In this document: in pieces, positions 36,891-50,900 of the stretch
Numbering within the stretch: position 1 is the first letter of the stretch
How the letters are laid out: each line of letters begins with the position of its first letter
Assembly: GCA_921293015.1 (NCBI GenBank)
Contig: OV121082.1
Location: 20,439,748-20,503,747 of the forward strand
Source of the DNA: Phorcus lineatus
Taxonomy: Eukaryota; Mollusca; Gastropoda; Trochida; Trochidae
DNA length: 64,000 nucleotides
Direction: 5' to 3'
The notes under the pieces: model-generated
What the model was told of the DNA's origin: nothing
The model's input: the letters and a program-made list of their open reading frames with translations, nothing else
Databases searched by the model: none
Program-made: the position numbers and the translations under genes

Positions 36891-39800
36891 ATGTTTGTTT
36901 AATGGCCCCCTCAAGGGTATGATAAGCATTCACAACATTTGCGCTCTTTACTATATTACATGAAGCAGACCATTCACCAACAACATTGTTACATTTTATG
37001 TGACTTCACAAACTAAAATATCATGCAGTAACAGATTGTGTCAATCATAAGTAACATAGTCTTTCTTGCAAGAAGCAATCCCTTTGACTTAAAGTGAGTT
37101 AAAGGTGGAGGTAATTTTAGAAAATAAGTACTTAATTTTTTTCCTGCATATTGTCGTATGTTTTCATCTGCATGACTGACTTCTTAACTGGCTGAACAGG
37201 AATGCTGAAATGACATTAACTTTCGTTGGTTTCTATCTGGATACATTTTCATTAACCACATAACATACATAAAATCATTAATCATTACGTGCCTGGGTTT
37301 GAATTATGATCAAGTCAAAAACGAAAATCTTGAAATGTCAGCTTTTATTATCAGACCCAGGGATGTCGATGTGCAACACTGGGTTGTTTAAAGGTTCATT
37401 TGCATGATGAATTTAACTACATACTGGCATGTTTGGTCATGCATGTTTCGGCATAACCCAATGTCAACTGTAGGAAATTGAATAAATAAGGATCCTTTGA
37501 TCTAAATCTTTATTTTTTAATCTTAAGTTTTCTGATTAAATTTCATTTTAAAGGAGAGCGCTAGATAGTAAGTGACTTGTAAAACTTGATAAAACTGAAA
37601 GTGGTGATAATCCAGTCGAGTAATAATTGATAGGTATTTGGTAATGTATGTTTTTAAGAAATAATAAACATCTCCTGAGGTCTTATTAACATTCTTGGAA
37701 TATTTTAGAAGTCAGAAGTTAGTGTATTCAACCAATAGCCAAATGTTATGCATATCAGCTTCTTCATTGTAGAGCACAACGTTTTATGGACTTTCCCTTG
37801 TTCCGTCTTCAGGTGTATGGTGATTTGCGAGAACCTTTCAACGATCTTTCACTTGTACGTAAATCTATCACAGTATGGTTGAGTTCGAAGCAGCTGATCT
37901 CTGGTAAATTCTTCAAAATTCCTTAATTTTGTGATGTTGAATAAGTGGTAGATTCGACTAACGTATCATCTGTATATCCATTATTACTGTCATTTTATGT
38001 TCTAAGATTTTAGGTTTAATGGAAAACTTTTTCATTGAACTTTTTAATTTCATCATCAAGTTTTATTACTTTTTCTCTTACAAACAATCATGTAGAAGAT
38101 CACATCAGAAAATGAGCTTTATATCTGAAGTGCAGAACAGTCGCGCTACAAATTGTTTTGGTAGGTGTCATGCTGTGAATAACACGTGTTGAATTAGTTT
38201 TGCAGACAATACAGAAATGCGGGGCATGTCGCATAGCAATTATCCATTTTTGTCAGTACTCCAGGGTCACCAATTGTAGTCTGCCATTTTCGAAATATTC
38301 AAAAGCAATTATTGTCACGATTCCATGTAAAATACGTGAATAATACAGTAATATTTCATTTTAATGAGTGTTTTTATTTCAGCAAAAAAAGGAAAGTTCT
38401 GATAATCTTGATGTTGTAATGCAACTCCCAATGGTTCATTTATCATGTTCATGCCGTGCTGCATTCCAAGACAGCTTTTAAAGAGGAAAGCAACCTTTCA
38501 GGAAGTAATCTCATATTTTTATTCTTGAAACGGAAAAACTTAACACATTCTTATATGCTGAGACTGAACATTGTACCAGTAGTCACACAGAGAATGAGAG
38601 ATTGCAGAAATCGAAACTCATATACGTTCGCATGTTGTGTTTGTTGTAAACAATTTTCATAAATCATAAACACAAACAACAGTAAGATTGTGTTGTTTTG
38701 AACCTTTTGGGTCAGAATAAAAGTATATAAACTGTAGAACGTGGTACCCCTTATATACATCATTACACTTTAGAACTGAAAAACTCCATATTGTAAATGT
38801 ACTCAAAACAGGGTCTTGCTCCATTTGTGGCTTTTACTTAAGATACTACACTATGTCAATAGAATGACACAACTCCAAGTATTGATGAAGTTAGATATTC
38901 ATTATCTTACATTTTACTGTTAATGACATTCATACTATATAACGTCTTCACCCCGGAAGCGATAGAGACATATGATAGTGTTTCGTTTCACTTTCGCTTT
39001 TTCCGCAACAGAAACAATATTTCAACCTTAAATCATCAGGAGTATGCTTCTCGCAAAGTATACATTTTTCTTACATCGACTGTCAGATATTGACTCAATG
39101 TTCATACCAACTGGCATGATATGTCCAATTGCATTTGTTAAATATATTGGCGTATCCTTTTGCTTACATTCAATCTCGTCATATCCAAGGTAAGCTTAAA
39201 TAAGAAATCTTGTTATTAGACTGGGCATGTGGTTACAATTAACAAGCTAATCAACGGTTATAAAGCTCTAATGTTGCCATCAAAATATGCCATCAAGATA
39301 CTTTGTTTTTAGGAAACTCTAGGTCCATGGTGTTTATATGGCTTATAAACTACACAGTATAATGCAACTGTCTTAGCAATTTTAAGAAATAAAACTGATA
39401 AAAAAGATAAAATTTCATGTTAAGTTTTCTTATAGTTTATTAAAAAAACGCTTTCTTATCTGAACATTAGTGCAAAATCTCATAAGGCAATATGGAATAT
39501 TGAATGGTTTTTACCATATTTTTCTAAAAGACATCAATGTATATTTTATTCAACTTAAAAGGCCCTTATTTAACTTTTTGCTGAAATATTTTCTGATCAT
39601 GGTCTTTTATGTCTTTTAACTATGGAAATATGTTTCTAGGTACATTAGCACATTTTGTGATCTCCCTTTTTTCGTATAGCCATATTATCATTCTGAATAA
39701 AAGGTTTATTTTTTTAATGATTTTCGTCCTAGATAAACTAAATGAAAATGCAAGAAGCATAGCGATTGCATTATTTATAATCTACTTTTATTGATGTTTT

Positions 39801-40012
39801 TATGTGAAATCAAACTCTCGTTTTCTAGATGTATTCAAATCCTAACTTTGCTTGAAATACATTCATGCTTAGCAATTTAGCAATGAGTAAAATTTTAAAT
39901 TGTTCTTGAGTTACTGTTTCTTATGTGATCATCGGCTGTATATTTTGACTACTCTAGGATGAAAAGATAACTGTTTTAAATGTTTTCTGTCACACTAAAC
40001 TACTGCCATTCT

Positions 40013-40090
40013 CATACATACACACACACACACCCCAACCCCACCCACCCACACACACACACACCCACCCACCCACACACCCACACACAC
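40013..40090 (+). repeat. CA/CCCA microsatellite, copy 1 only
   Basis: A long mix of CA and CCCA units. The aligned place in tandem copy 2 (50925-50945) has only a short A-rich join, so the tract expanded after the duplication, or was lost from copy 2. Confidence 0.92.
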
Positions 40091-40861
40091 AAAACCGTTT
40101 AACAATAATTAATTAAAAAGATTGACTAAACAAATTCTTGTATCCCGAAGAACAGACATTGTTTCGATATTAATCATTTCCGCCGATCGAAAATCGAAAA
40201 AACAATAATTATATCAAACACGAAGCTATTGTTGTATAAAATTCTGCCATAAACAAAATTATTTCATTCACGAACGAAGCAGAAGTGATTTGATACCGTT
40301 AATGATGAATACTGGAAATATCCTTTATATGTACACTAATGCAATAACAATTGTAAATTATCAATTTAAAATCTATAATAACTATAAGTCTAAAGTTTTA
40401 TTCTTTTCAAAATTATAATTCATTTGCAACCACCATTGGGGAAGAAGACTATTAAATAGTTTTTTTAAACTTTTCAGTCATTTTTGCTAGATGCTAGATT
40501 GCAATTATTTCATAACACTTCCACTTCTTTCAACGCCTTGCAACGCCACACTTATTATTTAAGATAGACACTTACGCAAGAGATTATTTGCTTATCATTT
40601 CAGAACACATCTGGTCATCTCTTTATGACTATCAATGATGGTGTGTATTAATCATGCTGTGACAATATGATATTATTTGTCAGTACGTTGATAACTTTTA
40701 TAGTTCACATAAACTATATTTATCAGTTTATGTATTTGATATAGACTACAAACAAATCTTAATCTTCTAAATGTGACATGTGTGTTTCCATTAATATCTG
40801 GGTAAATAAGTACTTACATAACTTGAATAAGGATTGGTTTTGCTCTTCATCAACAACTTTC

Positions 40862-41012
40862 TGATTACACAGATGACCGCAACTGAGGAGTGATTATTAG
40901 TGTTCACTCTACACTTTGTAATTATTTGTAGTAAGCATGCAATACCTGTGAACCTTTAATCTGCCTGACATGATAAACATCACCCCAAGAGCGACGATGA
41001 TGTATCACATTC
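40862..41012 (-). repeat. CTTCAAGTGAT-core dispersed repeat, copy 5
   Basis: Reverse-complement partner of 16152-16262. Shared text includes caacaactttctgatNaca, accgcaactgaggagtgatt and a gttcactctacactttgtaa segment, then ccNaagagcgacgatgatgt. Confidence 0.75.
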
Positions 41013-43829
41013 TATACAGAGTAACACCCCTCCCCCCTCTCTACACACTCGCACACACATGATACAAAGAGACTTATTCCATTTATCATGAAAAATATGA
41101 CCTTGTATTAAATGCGAAATGTAACTTACAGGTAATAGAAGGATATTGGGTAGTTTTTACGGTTATTGAAATGAATTCTTTAATGACCTTAATATTTCCT
41201 GTTAAGACGTGTTTGATTTTGCAACTAAAACTCTAGTATTAATGTTACCTTTATGGCGTTGAAGTGCATTAAGGGGCTAATACTCCTGTTTTTAATATTT
41301 TGACCATGTTACCAAACCGGTACAAATTTCATGACTTTTTTTGTTTAACTCGAGCTTTATATGAAAATTATTCAACTTACAAACTTTTTATTTGGTATTT
41401 ATAGATCTATTTTTTAGGGTTGTCAAACTAAGGTGCTCTCAAAACATCTTAAACCACCCGTCTGTTATCTGACGTCACAAAGGCAAACCGTTTTAATGTC
41501 ACAATGTATGAGTCAATGTCACCGTGGTCTTGGGTTAGTTTTAATTTATTTCATGAGGTTTTACGATATTTTCTATGACCTTGCGAATATTTATTTCGGT
41601 GTAAAAATTAAGCAAGATCTCGCTGATATGAATGTCACTGTTTGGTATTACCTATACCCTGTAAGACGTTGTAGAGATGAAGGAAGACTAGTCATGGACC
41701 AAGTGATGGATAGACATCTTGTTCGTGTTGTGTTATTGAGTGCGGCTTATGAAATACAAACTTGATTGTTAGCAGCTAAAGCATCGATAGTGAAGGGATG
41801 CATTAATTGCAAATTAATTTTATAGAGGGGAAGGAAATTCAAGTCATGGAGCCTTATGGTTGATAGACAACTAGTTTTGAAGGAGATTTTGTCCTACTAC
41901 ACAAAATTCGATAATGACTTTGACTTTTCATTCAAAATGTTTATTATTTTAAGTCCTTTAAAACTTATAACTGTTCTGTCTTTAACTTCTGCTAATTCAT
42001 ATTCTTTAAGAAAATATCACAAACCATATGTTTTTTGGGAATTTTCGATTCTAGGAGACGTACGTCATATACTTTGGTTTGAATGTTTTTTGCAGACATC
42101 AAAACGTACTTTTTAAATGAGCGAAAGCAATTTTTCTTTCACTGAGAAAATCTATGATTGATCCCCAGCGGTATGCTTGATTCATACGTAGGAAATGATC
42201 CAATTGCTGTTCATTGCTATGATTTAACGCTTTACGTGTCTCTCCAGAAAGGTGGGATGACTATTTTCATAAATGTACATATCACTATGAACAAATGTCA
42301 TAAAGTTTCAAAACTTAAAGAAATAATTGATTTTTTTTTACATGAAATCATGTGTATTCTGAAAACCCAACACACTCATAAATCCGGGTATCAATTTGGT
42401 TCTAAAGTTATTTTTGGCTTTCGAGGACAAGTTATTTTTTAGAAAAATGTTAACAATCTTGTCATCTAATATAAACATATAATCCGTTTTACTTCTTGAA
42501 TTTCGCTTAGTCTTTAAGTTCGTAAAAGGGGATTGACCACCTTAATACAAGGCCTACAAAGAAAACTAGGAAAACAATTTTATTTTTACAAAATATCTAA
42601 TTCTGAACGTGTTCTGTATGGTCAATGATAAATGGTCTGATCAGTTAGATAATTAGCTACATGTATATTAAGGATCATATCCCCCTCTCCTCCAATACCA
42701 AATCATAAATCTGGCTTGTTTATTCCATTCAGAATACAATGCGAATAGCATTGACTTTATTTACACGTCAAAAAAAGCAAAGCAAAGGCTGTTTAACTCA
42801 GTGGCGAAAGAAAATATAAACCTGTTTTTCCAGTGAAATTAGGAAATAATGAAGATGGTATACCTACCTCAATTCCCCTGAGAGCAAACATCCTCCACAC
42901 TGTAATCCCTATGGATCATACATCACATTATAGCCAGGGGATCATATGTCCACCAGGTTTATATATCCAGCTCTAAACAGCTCTCCATTGAAGTTCCTAA
43001 GGATCTTTCATCTGCTCAACTCCCAAAGGAGTATACTTTAAACCTTATGAAGTCTGCGACGATCATACATCCCATTTAGCAAGTTATTGAAAAACTTTAT
43101 GACATATGTAATATCAACTTATATATGTAGATTTACATAGTCATTTGGCAATATGTTCCAACATTTGAAAAACCTTTTTAACATTAAGGAGTACTTTAAT
43201 TTGCCATTAACAATCTATCATGAAAACACTTTGTTAATCAGTATATCTTAGGTACAGAAGAAATGTGTATTTAGAGGTAAACAAATAGGTAACATAAGAC
43301 AATCTAATTTCAGATCTATACAGATGAAAAAATTACATTGAGCTTCTCTCTAGATTTAATTTCAAAAGCACATTTGTTTTTATTAACCACAGTAAAGTAA
43401 TAAAATGGTGTGAATCATATTGGATTGGGAAGTTAATAGTTCTGAAGACATATTTCTGAAGGAAACAAAGGCAGGTATCCACTAAAAACATCTTCACTGT
43501 TACATGAGAAAATTTGTTTTTCCAATCCTAATTTTGATTCTATAAAGATATAGACATATTAATGGATGCACAAACACATTCTATTTTCTTATGTTGAATT
43601 GTTAATTCCGGAAGGAAGTATGTTCAAATTATCATAAAAAATACTTAGCTCTAAAGATAATGTAGCTGAGTTATTCATGTACACGGGTGATTGAATATTA
43701 AATTATTTACTACGGCTTATGTTTCAAAGTAAATTTTGAAACTAGGTTACTGTAACAAATAAATTCATGATTATGCTCAACTAGTTTTGTCTTTGGGCTA
43801 TGAGTAGTGAAGTGTCTATAATAATAAGA

Positions 43830-43930
43830 CAGAGGTGAAGTGAGTTTGGGTTGAACGCCGCTTTCAAGGGTATTTCGCGGCTGTTTGTATTATAAGCCTG
43901 CAACACCATCGTGGCTATGCATTGCTGTGA
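43830..43930 (-). mobile_element. SINE 3' fragment in tandem copy 1
   Basis: The reverse complement gives cacagcaatgcatagccacg, atggtgttgcaggc, cagccgcgaaatacc and cttgaaagcggcgttcaacc, then actcacttcacct. It belongs to the same family as 17622-17739. It is not at the mirrored position expected from the inverted duplication, so it is an independent insertion that predates the tandem duplication. Confidence 0.7.
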
Positions 43931-44219
43931 AACCTGCGAGCATAGGCTTAAGGAAACAGAAGTTGCAGGGATTGTTAAATTCCATGTTTATTGTGTTGAC
44001 CATCGACCAATGTATCCATATTACCAGCGATGATAAAAATGTTCCTGTTTGCACATTTCATGTGTAATAATGAACTAAAGTTTCTTTGTTTAAGAAAAAA
44101 CAGTTAAACTCTTTTAATAAATGAAACTGACAAATTTGATTGAATAATCGATTAAAACGATTATTACCAACCTAGCTGAAGAGACCATCTTAAGAGTTTT
44201 AATTGAATATGAATGTTGA

Positions 44220-44490
44220 AAATAATAATAATCAATTTTTATAGAGTTTCAGCTAGACTGTTCACAGGCGCTTTACAATCAGGAAAGGCTATTGGTAAGA
44301 GAGGTTGAAAAGATGAGTTTTTGTGAAAACTTGTACTGAGGGTGATATCTTTATGAGGGTGATATGCAGTCTGGCAGTGAATTCCATAGCTTTGGGGCAG
44401 CATGTCGGAACATCCTCTCTCGTCTGACAATGTTGGTTCTCGGTTCTGGACACTATTTGACCAGTATGAGCATAAATGAGAAACATCATG
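44220..44490 (-). pseudogene. CR1/L2-like LINE 3' end relic in tandem copy 1
   Basis: The minus strand encodes the usual C-terminal end of CR1/L2-type LINE reverse transcriptase proteins: FRHAAPKLWNSLPD, a gap, then SPSVQVFTKTHLFNLSYQ and a stop. A short 3' UTR and an ATT-repeat tail (44220-44231) follow. A 16-nt direct duplication (atgagggtgatat) sits between the two conserved parts. About 150 nt present in copy 2 are missing. Frameshifts show it is dead. Confidence 0.8.
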
Positions 44491-45253
44491 TGTGTGCATA
44501 AGTTGATTATATACTTGTTCTTAAGAGAGAATAAGTTTAAGATGTTGTATGAAGAATTTCAAACTTTTGTCATCTGAGGTTTATAGTACTAATGATTAGT
44601 CATCTACAAGGATGTTAAGCTCCTAAGTGCAACAATACCTAAAGAGGTACAATTATAAATATACAATAAAACTCTATCAATAGCTTTTTCCCTTTTTAGC
44701 AGTAGTTTCCTTCATCTGTTTCAACACTTCGAAACATAATTCTGTTTGTGCAGGATAGACATTCTGAATAAGCGTGAATAAGAATGATTGTGTCTAAAGA
44801 GGTTCAATGATTTTTTTACAGTCACCAAGCTGCCCTCAAATACGAATGAACTGGTATCTTTTGTTAATAAGTCAGGCGTTACGATAATCCACAATTCAAT
44901 GGGTTTAAGACGTGGACAGAGGCTTAAGAGAAAGGCAGTATTAAATGAATTCTATCGTATGCATTGCAGAACTAAAGAGAAACAAATCTTAATATTTTTT
45001 GTATTTTAATGATTTCTTTCAAAACAAACTTGTATGCTAATTTTTTAAACTTGTTTGAAACATTTGATATTATCACATAATTCTCCGGAAATGAGTTGAA
45101 AGCATAAGTAGAATGACATTTTAGGATAAGTTGATGCACTCAACACAATGACATTGCAGTTCAGATTATTTCTTGGTTTATTAGATTGTTTGGTTCTCGT
45201 ATGAAATAATTTGATAAACAGATATTCACTAAAGGTATTTCTATCCAAAAATA

Positions 45254-45651
45254 TATGTATGAACGATATATACTGACAATCTCAGGGTTTTTAAAACTCC
45301 AAAGAGTATACTTTTCTTGTTGCATTCGGATCTCAGATATCTGAATGATGTAATTGATCAAGAACAAAAATGATGTTGTGACAGCCATGTGGTATGTTTC
45401 TTATACTTGCATTGTAGCATATTTGTTTGCATTATATTTGTCAAAATTCGCTCCTTGTATGAAAGGAAATATGATTTCATAATACATCGGCTCGTACTCA
45501 CCTTGATTATCTGTAATCTGAGATTAAGCGTTAACTACAGAGCATGCAATTTTTAAAGCGAAAACTTGTACTACATCATTTCAGTGTGAACGCCTTAAAC
45601 ATTCTTTTTGTAGCATTTCCTTTTTTTTCGCACGATCCCTTTAATCTTAAG
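45254..45651. other. 400-nt indel between the tandem copies
   Basis: Present only in copy 2, where copy 1 reads straight from ccaaaaata to cccatttacgcaa. It has no recognisable coding sequence and no clear terminal repeats or target duplication. It may be an insertion in copy 2 or a deletion in copy 1. Confidence 0.7.
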
Positions 45652-45748
45652 ATCCATTTACGCAATTTGACCTACTAAACAATCCCTTCTTTCCTTTTCC
45701 AAAAGCAACTCTTTTTTTTCAAATTAAAGAGAGGGTTTTATCTGGTTA

Positions 45749-45957
45749 TGGCTATGGTGAGAAGTCGTTCTCATTTGCAACAACCACTGAGTGAAACAAA
45801 CTGCCCTTCGAACTAAAAACATGTAGAGACCTGTTATCTTTTAAGACTCACCTGTTCTGTCTTGCCTATCCTTCAGCCTAAGAACTCTTTTCCTCCATGT
45901 GTGGAAAATGCGCTTAACAAGTGGACTATTATTATATATTATTATTATTATTATTAT
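45749..45957 (+). mobile_element. LINE 3' end insertion, tandem copy 2 only
   Basis: The + strand encodes NKLPFELKTCRDLLSFKTHL then FCLAYPSA and a stop. This is the WNxLPxxLR...FKTHLFxLAY ending of CR1/L2-like LINE proteins. Next come ggaaaatgcgctt and a tail of ATT repeats (45930-45957). Copy 1 has an empty site (ggttatgttttttgataaaa), so it inserted in copy 2 after the duplication, or in one haplotype. Confidence 0.8.
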
Positions 45958-47831
45958 TGATAAAAAGTACCTTCTGACTTGACAATTTGACCACGATCAG
46001 CACGAATCAGTTAAGAAGATTGAAAGCATTGTAGCAGTAAAAAGATTAGATAAGCTGCTGAATAAAAGCCTGTTTCACCAGACTTTATAAAAATAATGAA
46101 ATGATTTCCGGGCACATTTTTATCAAAAGAGATGAGGGCGAAAGAACATTTTTCATCAGCAGCAAAACAGTTAATAACATGCCTAGCGGTTTAATAGTTT
46201 GTTTTTAGAGATGTAGTTTATGTTGACTAATGGATGAATCAGCTGATCAGTAGTGATGAGGAAAATTCCAAAGTTAATTTTCTAATTTACAATAAGAAGT
46301 TGTTACACGCACATGTTAAAGGAATGCAACGTTGCTCGAGAAAAAATTAATTTTCTTACTTGCGAACTAAGTTTGAATATCATGTATTATTGTGTGGGTA
46401 AGTATTACTTATCCACCCATTGTTTCATCAAAAGTTACAAATCTTCGAACGTTTTCATCACATAGTGAAAGATGATACTTACATCATTATATGAAAATAC
46501 GTTTTACAATGATTTATGCAACACTCCGTCAAAAATACGTCCATGAATTAATAGATATGGTGTGAACATCTCTGTGTAGAGAAATATATTAAATAATGTT
46601 TGCGTCATTTATTTGTTAAATACTTATTTTCCTTGTAAGATGTTTTCTATTGAATTATAGAATAAAAAGGTAAGGTTTGCCAAAATAAGGATTATGTTGC
46701 CTTAATAAAAATCTTAAAATTCATTTACCAACGTGTGTAAGTTATTAACCTAGCAATAACAGCCAACAATAACAACATTTATTCTGTAACTTATTTTTCC
46801 GAAATCTTTTTGTTGGAAATCTATTATTTTTACATCTACTATTTCGACTTAATCTAAATGTGAAACCTTTTAAAGCTACAAATATCTACTTTTGACTTTC
46901 TTATACCGATACGACATATCAAAAAGGTTCCAGTTGAATTCTAATAAAACTCGAGTAGATAATTGTTTGAAGTACATGCTCTCATCGTTTTAGATGTTCT
47001 GGTTCCACTCCAACTAAAGGTCTTTTTTAACATAGATTATTTTTTTACTGCATTAAAGCAGTAAAATCGATTGTTGCAACAGTTGTTCAATTTTTATGGT
47101 TTCATTAAGAGACATTTAAAAGCTATTAACTGTATCCTACATCTTTCGGAGCTCATCTTACATCTTCCTGCAGATAATTTATATAGAAACTAATCAACAT
47201 TCCATTGTTATAGAAACTAAATATACTCTCATTGTCTCAATATTCTAACTCGGTGATGAAACAAAGATCTGTTCGTTGCACTTCAGTGAAATAAACATTT
47301 CAAAAGGGGTATCTAGTTATGGAAAGGAGGGGGTATTTCTTTGCATTAACCAAAATGATCTCCATAATCAATTAGAGGGGTGCGAGGTCAAACTCAAAAC
47401 CACTTGACCAGCCACTTAATATGCAGCTTATCGGATTGTTAACTAACTAAACTCTACCTTGTTGTCGTCGATAAATTGAATTTTGGATTGATAGCATAGG
47501 AAAACTTATCATATGGAAAATGATAAAACAAATGGTATGGTTAAAATTTATCGAAACATATATGAAACCTTATTATCAAATGACATTGTGACAAAGCTAG
47601 AAGGTCGCTACTGATCCTAGCTTCCTTAAACGATTAATGTTTGAAAAAGTTAATTTTCATCTCAGTAATTCTCTTCAATGAAAAGGTGAATCTAAATATC
47701 CAAAAGAACTGGACTCACCAATAGTAAATTTTCAATTGTGCAAACACCTTGTCACGTTTGTCTTGATGAAAGTATTAGGGTGATTTTGTTGTTGTCAAAA
47801 GAACCACATAGATAATAACAATATGTTTACA

Positions 47832-47942
47832 AGAATCCCCTCTTCATTTACTGAGTATGTGTAAAGCCTTAACCTTTCTGGCACAAAATTGCTTCACTTG
47901 AAGTGCGGTAATATATCTTATTCTAAGCAGGTAAGAACGAGA
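47832..47942 (-). repeat. CTTCAAGTGAT-core dispersed repeat, copy 6
   Basis: The tandem-copy-2 equivalent of 36772-36890, with a deletion just upstream. Confidence 0.7.
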
Positions 47943-50900
47943 TGTTTGTTTAATGGCCCCCTGAAGGGTATGATAAGCATTCACAACATTAGCGCACTTT
48001 ACTATATTACATGAAGCAGACCATTCACCAACAACATTGTTACATTTTATGTGAGTTCACAAACTAAAATATCATGCAGTAAGAGAGGGGGAGGTAATTT
48101 TAGAAAATAAGTACTTTATTTTTTTCCTTCACTTATCTGGCCGCAACAGAAATGATGAAATGACATTAACTTTCGTTGGTTTCTATCTGGGTACAGTTTC
48201 ATTAACCACATACCATACATACAAATCATTAATTATTACGTGCCTGGGTTTGAGTTGTGATCAAGTCAAAAACGAAAATCTTGAAATGCCAGTTTTTATT
48301 TTCAGACCCAGGGATGTCGATGTGCAACACTGGGTTCATTTGCATAATGAATTTAACTACATACTGGCATGTTTGGTCATGCATGTTTCGGCATAACCCA
48401 ATGTCAACTGTAGGAAATTGAATAAATAAGGATCCTTTGATCTAAATCTTTATTTTTGAATCTTAAGTTTTCTGATTAACTTTCATTTTAAAGTGACTTG
48501 TAAAACTTGATTAAACTGAAAGTGGTGATAATACAGTCGTGTAATAAGTGATAGGTATTTGTTAATGTATGTTTTTAAGAAATAATAAACATCTCCTGAG
48601 GTCTTATTAACATTCTTGGAGTATTTTAGAAGTCAGAAGTTAGTGTATTCAACCAATAGCCTAATGTTATGAATATCAGCTTCTTCATTGTAGAGCACAA
48701 CGTTTTATGGACTTTCCCTTGTTCCGTCTTCAGGTGTATGGTGATTTGCGAGAATCTTTCAACGATCTCTCACTTGTACGTAAATCGATCACAGTATGGT
48801 TGAGTTCGAAGCAGCTGATCTCTGGTAAATTCTTCAAAATTCCTTAATTTTGTGAAGTTGAATAAGTGGTAGATTCGACTAACGTGTCATCTGTATATCC
48901 ATTATTACTGTCATTTTATGTTCTAAGATTTTAGGTTTAATGGAAAACTTTTTCATTGAACTTTTTAATTTCTTCATCAAGTTTTATTACTTTTCTCTTA
49001 CAAACAATCATGTAGAAGATCACATCAGAAAATGAGCTTTATATCTGAAGTGCAGAACAGTCGCGCTACAAATTGTTTTGGTAGGTGTCATGCTGTGAAT
49101 AACACGTGTTGAATTAGTTTTGCAGACAATACAGAAATGCGGGGCATATCGCATAGCAATTATCCATTTTTGTCAGTACTCCAGGGTCACCAATTGTAGT
49201 CTGCCATTTTCGAAATATTCAAAAGCAATTATTGTCACGATTCCATGTAAAATACGTGAATAATACAGTAATATTTCATTTTAATGAGTGTTTTTATTTC
49301 AGCAAAAAAGGAAAGTTCTGATAATCTTGATGTTGTAATGCAACTCCCAATGGTTCATTTATCATGTTCATGCCGTGCTGCATTCCAAGACAGCTTTTAA
49401 AGAGGAAAGCAACCTTTCAGGAAGTAATCTCATATTTTTATTCTTGAAACGGAAAAACTTAACACATTCTTATATGCTGAGACTGAACATTGTACCAGTA
49501 GTCACACAGAGAATGAGAGATTGCAGAAATCGAAACTCATATACGTTCGCATGTTGTGTTTGTTGTAAACAATTTTCATAAATCATAAACACAAACAACA
49601 GTAAGATTGTGTTTTCTTGAACCTTTTGAGTCAGAATAAAAGTATATAAACTGTAGAACGTGGTACCCCTTATATATACATCATTACACTTTAGAACTGA
49701 AAAACTCCATATTGTAAATGTACTCAAAACACGGTCTTGCTCCATTTGTGGCTTTTACCTAAGATACTATACTATGTCAATAGAATGACACAACTCCAAG
49801 TCTTGATGAAGTTAGATATTCATTATCTTACATTTTACTGTTAATGACATTCATACTATATAACGTCTTCACCCCGGAAGTGATAGAGACATATGATAGT
49901 GTTTCGTTTCACTTTCGCTTTTTCCGCAACAGAAACAATATTTCAACCTGAAATCATCAGGAGTATGCTTCTCGCAAAGTATACATTTTTGTTACATCGA
50001 CTGTCAGATATTGAATCAATTTTCATACCAAATGGCATGATATGTCAAATTGCATTTGTTAAATATATTCGCGTATCGTTTTGCGTACATTTAATCTCGT
50101 CATATCCAAGGTAAGCTAAAATAGGAAATCTTGTCATTAGATTGGACATGTGGTTACAATTTACAAGCTAATTAACGGTTATAAAGCTATTATGTTGCCA
50201 TCAAGATATTCTGTTCTTAGAAAACTCTAGGTCCATGGTGCTTATATGGCTTATAAACTACACAGTATTATGCAACTGTCTTAGCAATTTTGACAAATAA
50301 AACTGATAAAAAAAAAGATAAAATTTAACGTTAAATTTCCTTATAGTTTATTAAAAAAACGCTTTCTTATCTGAACATTAGTGCAAAATGTTAAAATGAA
50401 GTAATATGGAACATTGGATGGTTTTAACCACATTTTTTTCTAAAAGACATCAATGTATATTTTATCCAACTTAAAAGGCCCTTATTCAACTTTTTGCTGA
50501 AACCTTTTTTTATCATGGTCTTTTATGTCTTTTGACTATGGAAATATTGTTCTAGGTACATTAGCACATTTTCTGATCTCCTTTTTTCGCATAGCAATAT
50601 TATCATTTCGAATATAAAAAAAGTTTTTAAAATGATTTTCTCCCTGGATAAACTAAATGAAAATGCAAGAAGCATAGTGATTGCATAATTTATATTCTAC
50701 TTCTATTGATGTTTTTAAGTGAAGTCAAACTCTCGTTTGCTGTATGTATTCAAATCCTAACGTTGCTTGAGAAACACTCATGCTTAGCAATTTAGCAATG
50801 AAATAAAATTGTTCTGGAGTTATTGATTCTTATGGGATTATCGACTGTACATTTTGACTAGCCTAGGATGAAAAGATAACTGTTTTTTTTATTTGTTTTC

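Larger units (their letters stand above)
34085..44764 (+). repeat. Tandem duplication, copy 1
   Basis: It starts ataagcgtgaataagaatga and ends gtgcaggatagacattc. The same sequence restarts almost at once as copy 2 at 44768. Most of its length is about 90-99% identical to copy 2 by eye. It carries a CA-rich microsatellite (40013-40090) that copy 2 lacks, lacks the LINE fragment of copy 2, and retains 36412-36636, which copy 2 has lost. Long ORFs inside it (38456-38662, 41433-41765, 42158-42442) match no family. The last two are altered by small changes in copy 2, as expected of non-coding DNA. Confidence 0.95.

Noticed and set aside
38456..38662. 68-codon ORF identical in both tandem copies (49375-49581)
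   Set aside because: The surrounding DNA is equally identical. No known motif, and an antisense ORF of similar length overlaps it.
41433..41765. 110-codon ORF, partly repeated at 52321-52605
   Set aside because: The copy in the second tandem unit is cut short by a small insertion. No family signature, splice context or codon bias is visible, and the similarity is explained by the recent DNA duplication.
42158..42442. 94-codon ORF conserved at 53051-53347
   Set aside because: Both lie in a block that is nearly identical at DNA level, so conservation of the peptide carries no extra weight. The C-termini differ by a frameshift.
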